Assembly: GCA_023665805.1 (NCBI GenBank)
Contig: JAMPDJ010000005.1
Coordinates: forward strand, 83,102 to 147,101
Source of the DNA: Bacteroides sp.
GTDB lineage: Bacteria > Bacteroidota > Bacteroidia > Bacteroidales > Bacteroidaceae
Direction: 5' to 3'
DNA length: 64,000 bases
Positions 45,432-56,069 of this stretch are shown piece after piece (within the stretch, counting starts at the first letter, position 1; each line of letters opens with the position of its first letter). Below the pieces are notes generated by a model. It was not told the DNA's origin. It saw only the letters and a list, made by a program, of their open reading frames with translations, and searched no databases. A program made the translations under genes and the position numbers.

Positions 45432-48400
45432 CTATCTGGTGAGTGCGAACTTCATGCTCAGGCCGAAGTCCTGCGTGACTGTGGGGTAGGCCGAGGAGGA
45501 AAGCAGGGGTACCGAGCGTTGCCTGTCGTAGAAGAGTGTCATGGTCACGTAGCGGCTCATGGTATAGTCGGCACGGAAGGAGGCTTTCACTGCCTTGTTG
45601 CCCGATGTGGCCTCGGACAGTCCTGTCTGTATGTCCCGGCGTATTGCATCCTGGTTGCGTATGGAGAAGTCGAAACTGAGGGACAATGCATGTGCAAAGT
45701 TGTTCTTGTTTGCAGTACTGCTCTTGATGTTTTCCCTTCCGTCACTGGTTGTCTGTGTGCTCTTGATGGCACGTTTCTTGGCTGTGGTGCGTAATGCTTT
45801 CTGGCTTGCGCGTTTGCTGCCGATGATGCTGGCCAGGCGGAAATCATTTATCTTGTAGCCCCATCCGAGGACGAAGTCACGTGACCCGGTCTCTGTAAGC
45901 TGCGCGCTGGTGATGGACAGTGACATTACCCGGGTTGTGCGATATTCTGCCTTCACGGTCATATTGTTGTGCAGGGTTACGTTAAGGCCGATGAGAGGTG
46001 CGAAACTTTCGTTGATGCTGACGGTGCTGATGTCGTAGCAACTGCTTGGCATGTAGGCACCCGTGGTCTGGTTGGTGGTGAACCCCATGTCTGTGCCGTG
46101 CATGAACTCCATCCAGGAGGCATAGGAATTGTAAGACCCTACTGCGTAGACGCTCTTGTAACCATGGGTCACGGTTACGCTCTTGACGTGGTCGCGAATC
46201 CATGGGAGGGTTGAAAGTCCCTTGTAGGTGACTGTCCAGTTGGGCAACATTCGTGCCAGAGATGGGAAAATGTCCAGTTCGCGCGTGGTGCCACCACCGG
46301 TGTAGGCTGCCAGGAATGCCGGTATCATAACGTCCGGCCCATACATGTTCACAGGCGTGGTATTGCCCTTGGATGGATCGCCGTTGCTGCCAAGGTAGGT
46401 GTTTCCGGCCGGATCTTTGCCGCCGATATATTGCTGTTCTACGCGTTGCTGATATATGGGCAGGATGGAGCGGAAGTTCTCGAATGTTGAGCTGTAGTAG
46501 CCGTTTGAAGCATTGCCGTTGCCGGAGAAGGCAGAGCCAAGCGAGATTATGGTCATGTTGAAAGAACCCGTGTGTGTGATTGGCGAACCTTCGTACATGT
46601 ATTGTATGCTGCGTGAGCGGTTCATGGTGCGGGACATGTTGAGGTCTATCTTCAGGTCTGATACAGGCTCCAAGGTGGCTTTGATTTGCAGGTCCTCGGT
46701 AGTGGAGGATACGGCCGGGGTGGATAGGTCGTCGTTGCAGAGGAGCCAACCGCGTTCCTTGGCCGTATTGATGTAATTGTCGTTGACCAGGCCGAGACCG
46801 AATCCTACTCCGGGCGCGAAGCCGTAGGACGAGGTCATGCGCTGTCCCAGAAGGTCTCCAACCTCAGGCATGAAGCCCGACATGGACAGGTTGTAGGTGT
46901 TGCGGTAGGAGACAGAGACGTTGCGCACCATCATGGCCAGACGTGCTCCGGCCTGTGCCCAGCGGTACCATTTTTCATCGCTAAGCTTGGGCTTGGCGAT
47001 GACATTGAGGCGCACCTTGGCAGAGTCCTGAGGCCGTGTCATGAGGACAATCTTGTTTTCGTCCAGTTTCTTGTACTTCACTTTGTAGTCGTGGCCTTTG
47101 CTGTCCTGTATGCGCACGATGAGGCGTTTGGACTTCTGGTTGTGTGTGATGGTCATGTCGCTATCCGGGAGCAGGACGATTTCGCGGGCATATCCCTGCG
47201 TCTTTTTCTTTCTGTCCTTTTGGGCGGAGGTGCCGCGGACATTGGATTGTGTGCCGGATGGCATGGTACGGGCCAGTATGCTGTCCACGTTTTCACCGCT
47301 CTTTTTGGCCTCTTCCTCGGCTTTCTGACGTGCTTCCAGTTGCTTTTTCTTTTGGATGTCTTCCTGCTCTTTTTGACGCTTCTTTTCTGTTCGCTTCTTG
47401 TTGGCCTCGGACTTTTGGTTGGAAGCGGAGAAGATGCGGTTTACTTCTTTAAGGAAAGGTGATTTGTTGTAGAGCGTCTCCATGTTGAGCTTGCCGTTGG
47501 CATTGATGCTGCGTTGGGTATTGATGTAGTTGCCAAACGTGCTGCCGTCCTCAAGTTCTGCGCCGCGTTTCCATGAATAGCTGCTGTTGTAGCTGGCATC
47601 CGTTGACATCCAGTCCAGAACAGGTATCTTGTCTATGGGGAGCTTGTATGAAAGGGTTGCGCTTTGGCTGTAGTCCAGCGGACGTCCAAAGCCGGCCAGA
47701 CTGATTTTGACACTGTCTTTCCAAGCCTTGTATTCATCGGGATAAAGGTCTTTGTTCACCACTACGTTGGGTTGCTCCACTTCGGCGTGCGTAGCGCTTT
47801 GGAAGGAGAAATGCAGAGCCTTGAACAGGTCCCACCGCAGGGAGAAACTGCGGTTCCACAGGTATGTGCTGCTCCATGTCACAGGGAGAGCCTGTGAATT
47901 GCCAATGTTGTCGAGGTCTCGCTCCTGCAATTCATAGTAGGTACGCCCTAGGTCTGTGTTGAAAGTGATGCTCTGCGGCGCAAAGGCAATGTTTTGATCC
48001 TTGATAAGTTGAGCCCATTTGCTCTTGGTCTGCCATTTCTTGAACGGCTCCCAGTTTTTCCAGTTGGGCGACCATGCGTATGACATGGAGGCTTTCCATG
48101 CGTTGTTGTACTCATAAACGGTGGTCTCTCCGCGGTTTTCGCTGCTGGAACTGGAGTATGAGAAGGTAAAGTTGGCCGGATCGTAGGGCATGGGATGTTT
48201 CTTGCTGGCGATATTCACCTTGGCATTGGTAATTGAGAAGTTGCGGTTGACGGTGCTGGTAGTGGTCAAGGATATGATGGAGTCCCTCTCTTCCATGTCT
48301 TGTGCTGCGTCCAGGGCGTCGGACAGCGGCATATCGGTGTCCAGCGGATTGTACTTGGGCTTGACTATGTGCTTGCTGTAGCTATAATATACAGGAATGG

Positions 48401-51400
48401 AAACTTTGGCCTTTTCCGGAAGGAATCGTCCAAGGTCTGCATTGGTGGTTAGCTGGTATTGGTAATCGTTCTCGTCGCTGCGTTCGGATACGCTTTGTTC
48501 GATACCGCCAAAACCTGCAGTTACCATCTTGCCCATGGCCGAGAAGGAACCTATGTCGGAAAGTTGCACATTGAGGTTGCCTTGAGCCGCCCAACCTCCT
48601 TCGTTGGTGAATTCCTGTAGACGAAGTTCGTTGACCCACACCTCGGCGCTACGGTTGGCATCGGCATGGTTGCGTACGCCTATCATTATGGTTCTCACTT
48701 CGCCCAAGGATGGGTTGCCTACCACGGCAATGCGGTTGCTGGGCTTCTCCGGGTCATATCCTGTATAGGTCTGGCTGTAGGGGATGCCGTTCTTGTTGCG
48801 CTGGCGTTTAAGCTCTACAAGCATTTCAAGGTTGAAGTCGAACATGTTGTCTTCCGGCCACACGGCCTTCCGGTCCTCGTATGTGTCTCTGTATTTGTCG
48901 CTGCGGATGGGGGTAAGTTCAAGTGGAATCTCGTACTCGTAGTAGTTGTTGCGGTAGTCCGAGCCAAGGCGCAGGAATACGCTTACCTGGCCGTTCTGCA
49001 GAGGAGTGGCATCGGGATCTGATTGTTCCAATTGGTTGGCATGGGTAAAGAGTTGCAAATGCTTGTACTTGCGCATGTCGTACTTCACGTTCTTGTATAC
49101 GGCACGTGCATCGTTGGGTCCAAGATTCTTTACCATCAATGCCAAAGCCTGTTCGTTGCTTTCGATGAGAGTACCGCTTCCTGCGTCTTCTACGCGTGAT
49201 ATGCCTGGGGGCACTACGTAGTTCACAGGTATGCGGTCGTTGTTCTCCTCAATGTTCACTGCAGTTACGGTGAAGTCCGTGTTTGCACTGGTGGAGATGT
49301 TTCCTTCGTATAGATTGTTCTCGTAGTTGCGCCAATCGCCATGCACAAGGTCAAGTGTGCCGAAACGCAGCACGATGTCGTCCGTGAAGTTGGTCATGAA
49401 CATGCGCATGAAGCGTATGCTGGAGAAGTCGGATATGCCGCCGATGCTCTCGCGGTCTTGGTCTTGCAAGGGGATGCGGATGAGATACCAGTTGATGGTC
49501 TCTATGTTGCCATTGCGCAATGTGACGGTGGAGGTGCGTACGTCTGAAACGTACTTGCCTCCAGCCCGCAGGTTTTCCGGAGTGATTGGCAGATGATACT
49601 GCCAGTACTTTTCGTTTTCGTTCAGTGTATAGTCCGTGTTGATATCCTCTATGTCGGGAGTATTCTTCCATGCCGTTTCATAGCGTTCCGGTGAGTTGTT
49701 GCTATCCGGCGAGTTGCCCTGTGGCATGTTTATACGTTTGTAGCGTCGCAGGATGGATACCTTGTCACGGTCATAGTCGGAACCGCGGAAGTAATGATAA
49801 TTGTCATTGGCAGGGTCCGCCAACAGTTGCTGGCGGACGGTATCTGGTAAGTGAGCCAGTGCGCCACTTGCAAGGTCGTTCCAGAATTCGGAGTATGCCC
49901 CGAATTGCTGTTCCTGTTCATCATTGAGTCCATTGAGACCAAGGTCCTGTTTTTCGCGGGAACCGGATTCGTTGTTGAAGGCATAGGTGATGCTATTGGT
50001 CTTAGGCACATATCCCCATGCCGTTTGTTCCACATATTCCATGTTGCCGTCGATGGGCAGGCCGCTCTCATAGGATTTTTTGCCATCCTTCAAGATATCC
50101 TCGCTGATTTCGCCGAGATTGAGATACAGGTCGCCTCCAAGTTTCTTCTTCGTCGTGCCATCGCGCTTTTCATAGAAAAAAGGATCCATGAGCCAGAATT
50201 CGATGTACTCTATGTTCTGTGCCTCGAAGTCCGTGTTGTCCATCTTGCGCATCATGCCGCCCCATCGTGTTTCAGGCTTTGTCAGGTTGCCGCTTGCATC
50301 TACCTCCCGAGTCAGGTTGTAGGGACCGCGTTCGCCCGGATAGAAAGCCAGATTCAATATGCTGAGTGTGGCGTTGCTGTTGTATGATGTCTGTGACTTG
50401 TTGGGATATAGTTCCAATTCATACACGGGACGGACATAGTGATTGGACAGTTGATCGAGGTCGCTCTTGATGTGGGCGGGTGTCAGTGTGGAACTGCGGT
50501 TGGTAAAAATGGGGTCTATGCAATACCATGCCAGCAAGGCACGATTGTAGCCGTAGGCCACGTCGTTTGTGAGTCGGCTTTCCGTGAAGCGTCCGCCGAG
50601 GTTGCCGTTTCTGGAAGGGCTGGGGACAGAGGATATTTGCCAATAAGTGGGTTGGATGAGCGAAGTCTTGCGTTTTGTGTCCTCGAAGTCGTCGATATAT
50701 GAAGCCCCCCCTTGTGCTGTGCCGCTTTGGCCGGCTATCAGTTGGGCCACTTGCGCGTCAAAGTTGATCTGACTGGGTTGCGTGGCATTGACAAAGGGAA
50801 TGGCATCTAACCAGTTGGTGAGCCATTGTGCCTTGTGTTTCCATGATACGTGCATGCCCCATAGTATATTGTTCAGAGCCTCGTTGCCCATGCTTACCTT
50901 GGTAGTCAACGGTTGTTCGGCAAGATATTGGAGTGTACCGCCTATGGTCAGGTTCTGGCTCACCTGATAGTCTGCATTGAAACCTATGAACGTCTTGCGC
51001 TGCATGCCATAGGTGTCATTGCTTTCTACGGAAGCACTTATCGGTGTACCTGCATCTATGATGCTCTGGTTTATGATGGTTACCCGACCACCGTTGTAGT
51101 CTACTATGTAGTCCGTGTTTTCTACCAACGTTACGCCGCCAGCGGTCACTACCACGGAACCTGGAGCTATATTGTATGCTCCAAGGTCTATCTCATTGGC
51201 AGCTGACCCCTTGTACTTTCCCGTCAATTGGAACTTGTTCTTTTCTGCCATCTGTTTGGCGGCCGTTTTGGTAGTGTCGTATAGTTCCTGGAACACGTAC
51301 TTGTCGGCCATTTCCTTGTTGCCCTGCGACTCTATCCATTGCCGGAGGTGGCTGCCGAACGGTTCCACTACCGGAAAGACTATGCGGCCCTTCTTTACGG

Positions 51401-53378
51401 TATATCCGTCGATAAAGTCGAATTGTCCGTTGGGATGCGGTTTGTTGTTGGCGTCCAAACGGTCAAGGTTCATTACACGTAGCAGGATTGTCCCCTTTAG
51501 CTTCTCATCAGGCAGATAACTGAGATATACTCCGCTGGAATCGGACTGGTACTTTATATCCATACGGAAGTTTTCCTTTTGCAGATTGCTTGCCCCTAAA
51601 GGATAGACGTTGCGCATCATCAGTTTCCATGTGGGCAGCGATGGTGTATTGCTGCTGCCTTTCAGCATCTTCACCATCAAGGCTTGGTCGGTGCTGGGCA
51701 GGTCTCCTGCAAATTCACCTACCTGATAGGTCATTCCTCCATAAGTATATTCGTAGGCTACGGCCAATATGTCGTCCGGCTGGAGCGTGGTGTTCAGTGA
51801 GAGTGTGCCCAGTTCGGGATTCAAGTCATATTCGCTGGATGAGAGCAGGCGTGCCGACTGCAATTTTTCGTAATCAAATGAGCCTTGCATCCCGTATGTG
51901 TTGTCCAGGATGTTGCCGACTTGGGTGATGTCGCGTACGGCAGGGTCCTGTATCAAGGTGGTATACTCGTTGTTGGCACGGTTGTGCGGAGCCGTACCAC
52001 CTGTGCCCTGCCATTGGCCGTGGATGTTCTGGGGTTCGCCCAGGTCTGTCAAGGCAATGATATTGCGAGTGTTGGTGGTAGTGCCGTTCTTGTTGGTCAC
52101 CCACACCTCTATGCGTTTGATTGTCACACCGCTGGCAATGGTTGGCAGGGTGCTCATGTTCTTGTCGTAGGTATTACGGAAATGGTGGGCAAGGAAGAAG
52201 TGGCGGTTTTCCTCATAGTCTGTAGCTGATAGCTCAAACGGTGTGGTGTTGGTTCCCCCGCTGCCGGATACGCTTTTGCTGGCCGACTTTTTCTGTCCGA
52301 ATACGGTCTGCAGTTTGAGCTTGCCGAACTGTACATCGGTGCGAAGGCCGAAAAGGCTGCTGACGCCAGGTACCAGGCTCATGTTGGATGGCATGGAGAT
52401 GTTGCCTGCCTCCACAAGTTTGATTATTTCGTCTTCCTTGCCCTCGTATTTGAGTTTTAGGTTCTGTGTATCGTAGTCAAAGGTGGCGTCCGAATTGTAG
52501 TTCAGATTCATGTTCACCTTGTCACCCACCTTGGCATTTACGGTCAAGTTAATCTTCATATCGAAGTCCAGACCGAAGGAATTGCGGCGACTGGCAGCGA
52601 GGGTGGGGTTTTCCGTGGACCTCATGTTTCCTCCCATCTTCAATTCTGCCGAGCCTTGCGTTTTGATGCGTACGCCACCGGGGCCAAAAATTTTTTCGGC
52701 CGGGCCGAGAGAAAAACGCATGTCTGTGAAGTCGAACTTGTCTTTGCCCTGATTCTGGAACAATTCTTGATTACGCTGACGGTAGTATTGCGACATGCTT
52801 TGTCTGAGACTCCAGTCCATATATTCCTGGGTGGTCATGGTTACAGGAGGTGTCAGGTATCCGGTGGCGGTTGTCAGGTTCAGACCAAGAGTGTTGGCTG
52901 GCAGGAAACTGCCTAATTTTACGTTTGTGGCATGCTTGTCGCCATCTTTCGTGGCATTGCCCTTGCTGGTTTTGGCATTGGTGGATTTCTTCTTGTCGTC
53001 CTGTCCTTTCTTGCCGTCTTTGGACAGGGTGGTGCCTATGTTGTAGGTATTGCTTTTTTCATCGTATGTTACCTCGCTTTTCAGGTTGTCAGGGTTTTTC
53101 AAGTCGGTGGAGCGATGACGCACGTCTTCCGTGGTTTCCGTCGTGGTTCTGCGTACTGAATATCTTGGTTTCTTACTTTTGACACTATCGTCAGGCTCTT
53201 CGCTGTTTCCTTTGGCTTCTTTTTTTGCCTTATCGTCGTTCTCCCTTTTTGGGACATGCTCTTGCGCGTATGCGTGCGTAATAAAAAAAGGTGTGCAATA
53301 TGGCACAAAAAAACCGGTGAAGGGCAATAACATTCCCGTCACCAGAATAAGCAATATGATTCTTGGCCGTATATTCAC
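45432..53378 (-). CDS. sprA: SprA, outer-membrane translocon of the type IX secretion system
   Basis: 2,648 residues, the largest gene here; SprA (Sov) forms the giant outer-membrane barrel that exports T9SS cargo. Signal-type N-terminus RPRIILLILVTGMLLPFTGF, then a Lys/Glu-rich low-complexity part (about 38-150), then long beta-barrel sequence with typical phrases: MNLNYNSDATFDYDTQNLKL, ASYIDDFEDTKRKTSLIQPT, GNPSLGEVRTIMIGVRN, VWVNELRLQEF. A second charged Lys/Glu stretch (EANKKRTEKKRQKEQEDIQK) lies near residue 2,000. The C-terminus ends FGLSMKFALTR. Somewhat longer than the flavobacterial protein (about 2,400). It follows ruvA by 37 nt. No T9SS C-terminal sorting domain was noticed in neighbouring products. 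Confidence 0.95.
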   Translation of the reverse strand: MNIRPRIILLILVTGMLLPFTGFFVPYCTPFFITHAYAQEHVPKRENDDKAKKEAKGNSEEPDDSVKSKKPRYSVRRTTTETTEDVRHRSTDLKNPDNLKSEVTYDEKSNTYNIGTTLSKDGKKGQDDKKKSTNAKTSKGNATKDGDKHATNVKLGSFLPANTLGLNLTTATGYLTPPVTMTTQEYMDWSLRQSMSQYYRQRNQELFQNQGKDKFDFTDMRFSLGPAEKIFGPGGVRIKTQGSAELKMGGNMRSTENPTLAASRRNSFGLDFDMKINLTVNAKVGDKVNMNLNYNSDATFDYDTQNLKLKYEGKEDEIIKLVEAGNISMPSNMSLVPGVSSLFGLRTDVQFGKLKLQTVFGQKKSASKSVSGSGGTNTTPFELSATDYEENRHFFLAHHFRNTYDKNMSTLPTIASGVTIKRIEVWVTNKNGTTTNTRNIIALTDLGEPQNIHGQWQGTGGTAPHNRANNEYTTLIQDPAVRDITQVGNILDNTYGMQGSFDYEKLQSARLLSSSEYDLNPELGTLSLNTTLQPDDILAVAYEYTYGGMTYQVGEFAGDLPSTDQALMVKMLKGSSNTPSLPTWKLMMRNVYPLGASNLQKENFRMDIKYQSDSSGVYLSYLPDEKLKGTILLRVMNLDRLDANNKPHPNGQFDFIDGYTVKKGRIVFPVVEPFGSHLRQWIESQGNKEMADKYVFQELYDTTKTAAKQMAEKNKFQLTGKYKGSAANEIDLGAYNIAPGSVVVTAGGVTLVENTDYIVDYNGGRVTIINQSIIDAGTPISASVESNDTYGMQRKTFIGFNADYQVSQNLTIGGTLQYLAEQPLTTKVSMGNEALNNILWGMHVSWKHKAQWLTNWLDAIPFVNATQPSQINFDAQVAQLIAGQSGTAQGGASYIDDFEDTKRKTSLIQPTYWQISSVPSPSRNGNLGGRFTESRLTNDVAYGYNRALLAWYCIDPIFTNRSSTLTPAHIKSDLDQLSNHYVRPVYELELYPNKSQTSYNSNATLSILNLAFYPGERGPYNLTREVDASGNLTKPETRWGGMMRKMDNTDFEAQNIEYIEFWLMDPFFYEKRDGTTKKKLGGDLYLNLGEISEDILKDGKKSYESGLPIDGNMEYVEQTAWGYVPKTNSITYAFNNESGSREKQDLGLNGLNDEQEQQFGAYSEFWNDLASGALAHLPDTVRQQLLADPANDNYHYFRGSDYDRDKVSILRRYKRINMPQGNSPDSNNSPERYETAWKNTPDIEDINTDYTLNENEKYWQYHLPITPENLRAGGKYVSDVRTSTVTLRNGNIETINWYLIRIPLQDQDRESIGGISDFSSIRFMRMFMTNFTDDIVLRFGTLDLVHGDWRNYENNLYEGNISTSANTDFTVTAVNIEENNDRIPVNYVVPPGISRVEDAGSGTLIESNEQALALMVKNLGPNDARAVYKNVKYDMRKYKHLQLFTHANQLEQSDPDATPLQNGQVSVFLRLGSDYRNNYYEYEIPLELTPIRSDKYRDTYEDRKAVWPEDNMFDFNLEMLVELKRQRNKNGIPYSQTYTGYDPEKPSNRIAVVGNPSLGEVRTIMIGVRNHADANRSAEVWVNELRLQEFTNEGGWAAQGNLNVQLSDIGSFSAMGKMVTAGFGGIEQSVSERSDENDYQYQLTTNADLGRFLPEKAKVSIPVYYSYSKHIVKPKYNPLDTDMPLSDALDAAQDMEERDSIISLTTTSTVNRNFSITNAKVNIASKKHPMPYDPANFTFSYSSSSSENRGETTVYEYNNAWKASMSYAWSPNWKNWEPFKKWQTKSKWAQLIKDQNIAFAPQSITFNTDLGRTYYELQERDLDNIGNSQALPVTWSSTYLWNRSFSLRWDLFKALHFSFQSATHAEVEQPNVVVNKDLYPDEYKAWKDSVKISLAGFGRPLDYSQSATLSYKLPIDKIPVLDWMSTDASYNSSYSWKRGAELEDGSTFGNYINTQRSINANGKLNMETLYNKSPFLKEVNRIFSASNQKSEANKKRTEKKRQKEQEDIQKKKQLEARQKAEEEAKKSGENVDSILARTMPSGTQSNVRGTSAQKDRKKKTQGYAREIVLLPDSDMTITHNQKSKRLIVRIQDSKGHDYKVKYKKLDENKIVLMTRPQDSAKVRLNVIAKPKLSDEKWYRWAQAGARLAMMVRNVSVSYRNTYNLSMSGFMPEVGDLLGQRMTSSYGFAPGVGFGLGLVNDNYINTAKERGWLLCNDDLSTPAVSSTTEDLQIKATLEPVSDLKIDLNMSRTMNRSRSIQYMYEGSPITHTGSFNMTIISLGSAFSGNGNASNGYYSSTFENFRSILPIYQQRVEQQYIGGKDPAGNTYLGSNGDPSKGNTTPVNMYGPDVMIPAFLAAYTGGGTTRELDIFPSLARMLPNWTVTYKGLSTLPWIRDHVKSVTVTHGYKSVYAVGSYNSYASWMEFMHGTDMGFTTNQTTGAYMPSSCYDISTVSINESFAPLIGLNVTLHNNMTVKAEYRTTRVMSLSITSAQLTETGSRDFVLGWGYKINDFRLASIIGSKRASQKALRTTAKKRAIKSTQTTSDGRENIKSSTANKNNFAHALSLSFDFSIRNQDAIRRDIQTGLSEATSGNKAVKASFRADYTMSRYVTMTLFYDRQRSVPLLSSSAYPTVTQDFGLSMKFALTR

Positions 53379-53415
53379 GTTAGTAAAACGAGGTCCAAGC
53401 CCTGTTTATTGCGCC

Positions 53416-54018
53416 TTAGAGCATTTTTAACGCCAATTTTATGACTTTCTCCACAGGGGCGGAAGGTTCGTCGGATAGAATCTTGTGCACCACCTTGGAT
53501 GTCGGCGCAGGACTGAATCCAAGCATTGTCAGTGCTTGTATTGCTTCATCCGCCACTTCGCTGTTGACCATTGCGGAGTTGTTTGCCTGTCCGTCTGCCG
53601 ATGTGGTATCCGCAGCCAGAGCCATTATTTTGTCGCCCAGGTCCACTATTATGCGTTGCGCGGCTTTGGGTCCGATGCCCTTTACCTGAGTAAGCATCTT
53701 GGCATTCCCCCCGGAGATGATGTTGCACAATTCTTTGGGTGTCATGGCGGAGAGTATCATGCGGGCCGTATTTGGGCCTATGCCGCTGACCGTAATCAGG
53801 AGCAGGAATACATCGCGTTCCACTTTGGACGAGAAACCCCATAACTGGAATGCGTCTTCGCGAATTGCCTCATAAATCCACAATTTGACATCCTCCTTGC
53901 CCTGTATTGCCGCATATGTGTTCAGCGTGATGCTTGCGCCGTATCCTACTCCCATGCATTCTACTATGGCAATTGTAGGTTCCAGCTCTGTCAGCTTGCC
54001 TTTAAGATACTCTATCAT
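53416..54018 (-). CDS. ruvA: Holliday junction DNA helicase subunit RuvA
   Basis: Binds four-way junctions and loads RuvB. 200 residues from the ATG at 54018 ([20 protein letters not shown]); the frame extends to 54084 but that start would lie upstream of the -7 box. It has an OB-fold domain, two helix-hairpin-helix motifs ([17 protein letters not shown] and [19 protein letters not shown]), an Ala-rich linker and the RuvB-binding domain III ([20 protein letters not shown]). Confidence 0.96.
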   Translation of the reverse strand: MIEYLKGKLTELEPTIAIVECMGVGYGASITLNTYAAIQGKEDVKLWIYEAIREDAFQLWGFSSKVERDVFLLLITVSGIGPNTARMILSAMTPKELCNIISGGNAKMLTQVKGIGPKAAQRIIVDLGDKIMALAADTTSADGQANNSAMVNSEVADEAIQALTMLGFSPAPTSKVVHKILSDEPSAPVEKVIKLALKML

Positions 54019-54043
54019 TGTTACATAATTGTTTAATATGTGG

Positions 54044-54051
54044 CAAAGATA
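54044..54051 (-). promoter_or_regulatory. ruvA-sprA -7 box TATCTTTG
   Basis: TATCTTTG on the minus strand, 26 nt before the ruvA ATG. No -33 TTTG at the right distance. Confidence 0.5.
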
Positions 54052-54070
54052 CGATAAATTGGTATAATCC

Positions 54071-54102
54071 TTTGTTACTTTCAATCAAAAACGTTACTTT
54101 TG
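54071..54102 (+). promoter_or_regulatory. promoter of etfB-etfA-acyl-CoA dehydrogenase
   Basis: TTTG at 54071-54074, 20-nt spacer, TACTTTTG at 54095-54102: full consensus. It lies about 20 bp from the divergent ruvA box. Confidence 0.72.
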
Positions 54103-54135
54103 CACATATTTAAGCGTTAAGTGCATAAAACTGAT

Positions 54136-55023
54136 ATGAAATTGAACATTATCGTTCTTGCTAAGCAAGTACCCGACACGCGCAATGTGGGACCCGATGC
54201 CATGACACCCGAGGGCACCGTCAACCGCAGCGCGTTGCCTGCCATCTTCAATCCTGAGGATTTGAACGCATTAGAGCAGGCTCTTCGTCTGAAGGATCAG
54301 CATCCTGGTACCACCGTTACCGTAGTTACCATGGGCCCCGGCCGTGCCTCCGAGGTCATTCGAGAGGCCATGTTCCGTGGCGCGGACGGGGGCTATCTGC
54401 TCACCGACCGTGCTTTTGCCGGTGCCGATACGCTGGCCACCAGCTATGCCTTGTCCACGGCCATTCGACACATCGCCCCACAGGTGGATCTCATCATTGG
54501 CGGTCGCCAGGCCATTGACGGCGACACCGCCCAGGTAGGTCCTCAAGTGGCCGAGAAGTTGGGCCTCAATCAAATCACCTATACCGAGGAGATTCTTGCC
54601 TGTGAAGACGGCAAGATTCGCGTAAAGCGCCATATTGACGGTGGTGTGGAGACTGTGGAAAGCCCGTTGCCATGCGTGCTTACAGTCAATGGCAGTGCCG
54701 CACCTTGTCGCCCACGCAACGTGAAATTGGTGATGAAGTACAAGCGTGCATTGGCTCCCATGGAGTTGCCTCAGGGCACAGGTTACGGTGATTTGCCTTA
54801 TGCCTCAGAGTATGACAGGAAAACGTATCTCCGTTTGGGACAATTGACTTGTGCCGATGTGGAGGCCGATCTCTCGCAGTGCGGACTGGCAGGCTCGCCC
54901 ACCAAGGTAAAAGCCGTGGAGAACATCGTTTTCAAGGCTAAGGAGAGCAAGGTGTTGACAGGCAGTGATGAGGACATCAATGCCCTCGTGCAGGAACTGC
55001 TTGCAAGTCATACAATAGGATAA
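54136..55023 (+). CDS. etfB: electron transfer flavoprotein, beta subunit
   Basis: 295 residues from the ATG at 54136 (MKLNIIVLAKQVPDTRNVG); a GTG at 54121 in frame is less likely. Features: NPEDLNALEQALRLKD, VVTMGPGRASEVIREA, LIIGGRQAIDGDTAQVGPQV. With EtfA it carries electrons from the adjacent acyl-CoA dehydrogenase towards quinone or ferredoxin. The first of three tightly spaced genes. Confidence 0.94.
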   Translation: MKLNIIVLAKQVPDTRNVGPDAMTPEGTVNRSALPAIFNPEDLNALEQALRLKDQHPGTTVTVVTMGPGRASEVIREAMFRGADGGYLLTDRAFAGADTLATSYALSTAIRHIAPQVDLIIGGRQAIDGDTAQVGPQVAEKLGLNQITYTEEILACEDGKIRVKRHIDGGVETVESPLPCVLTVNGSAAPCRPRNVKLVMKYKRALAPMELPQGTGYGDLPYASEYDRKTYLRLGQLTCADVEADLSQCGLAGSPTKVKAVENIVFKAKESKVLTGSDEDINALVQELLASHTIG

Positions 55024-55044
55024 GACGAGGGAGGAACATACATT

Positions 55045-56067
55045 ATGAACAACGTATTTGTATATTGCGAAATAGAGGGAACGCAGGTTGCCGAGGTCAG
55101 TCAGGAATTGCTGACCAAGGGACGCAAACTGGCCAATACCTTGGGTGTGCAACTGGAGGCCGTGGCCGCCGGACACGGTATCACCGGTCATGTAGAGTCA
55201 CAGATTCTGCCATATGGTGTGGATCGTCTTCATATTTTCGATGCTGAGGGCCTTAGTCCATATACCAGCAAGCCACATACGGCTATTCTTGTCAATCTTT
55301 TCCGTCAGGAACATCCTCAGATTTGTCTGATGGGTGCCGATGTGGTAGGTCGTGACCTCGGCCCCCGCGTCAGCAGTGCATTGCATAGCGGTCTTACGGC
55401 CGACTGTACTGCCTTGGAGATTGGACCTCATGATGACAAGAAGTCCGGCAAGCACTATGACAGCTTGCTTTACCAAATCCGTCCTGCCTTTGGTGGCAAT
55501 ATAGTGGCTACCATTGTCAATCCCGAGAACCGCCCGCAGATGGCAACAGTGCGTTCCGGTGTAATGAAAGCCGAGGTGCTGGATTCCAACTATCCCGGTG
55601 AGGTCATAATTCAGGATGTGGCCAAGTTCGTTCCGGAAACCGAATACGTCACCCGTGTCATCGAACGTCATGTGCAGGCTGCCAAGAACAATCTGAAGGG
55701 TGCGCCCATCGTAGTGGCCGGAGGTTATGGAGTGGGTTCGCGCGAGGGTTTCGGGCAGTTGTACGAATTGGCCAAGGTATTGCATGCCGAGGTGGGTGCC
55801 AGTCGTGCAGCCGTGGACGCCGGCTTTTGCGACCACGACATGCAGATAGGCCAGACCGGAGTGACGGTCCGTCCCAAAGTGTATATCGCTTGCGGTATCA
55901 GTGGTGCCATACAGCATGTTGCAGGCATGAAAGACAGCGGTATCATCATCAGCATCAACTCTGACGAGAACGCCCCCATCAACCAGATTGCCGATTATGT
56001 CATCAACGGCACTGTGGAGGAGGTTGTGCCCAAACTCATTAAGTACTACAAACAAAACAGCAAGTAA
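55045..56067 (+). CDS. etfA: electron transfer flavoprotein, alpha subunit
   Basis: 340 residues. The C-terminal FAD domain shows PIVVAGGYGVGSREGFGQLY, LAKVLHAEVGASRAAVDAGF, QIGQTGVTVRPKVYIACGIS, GAIQHVAGMKDSGIIISINS and DENAPINQIADYVINGTVEE, the classic EtfA series. It starts 21 nt after etfB and ends 2 nt before the dehydrogenase. Confidence 0.96.
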   Translation: MNNVFVYCEIEGTQVAEVSQELLTKGRKLANTLGVQLEAVAAGHGITGHVESQILPYGVDRLHIFDAEGLSPYTSKPHTAILVNLFRQEHPQICLMGADVVGRDLGPRVSSALHSGLTADCTALEIGPHDDKKSGKHYDSLLYQIRPAFGGNIVATIVNPENRPQMATVRSGVMKAEVLDSNYPGEVIIQDVAKFVPETEYVTRVIERHVQAAKNNLKGAPIVVAGGYGVGSREGFGQLYELAKVLHAEVGASRAAVDAGFCDHDMQIGQTGVTVRPKVYIACGISGAIQHVAGMKDSGIIISINSDENAPINQIADYVINGTVEEVVPKLIKYYKQNSK

Positions 56068-56069
56068 CA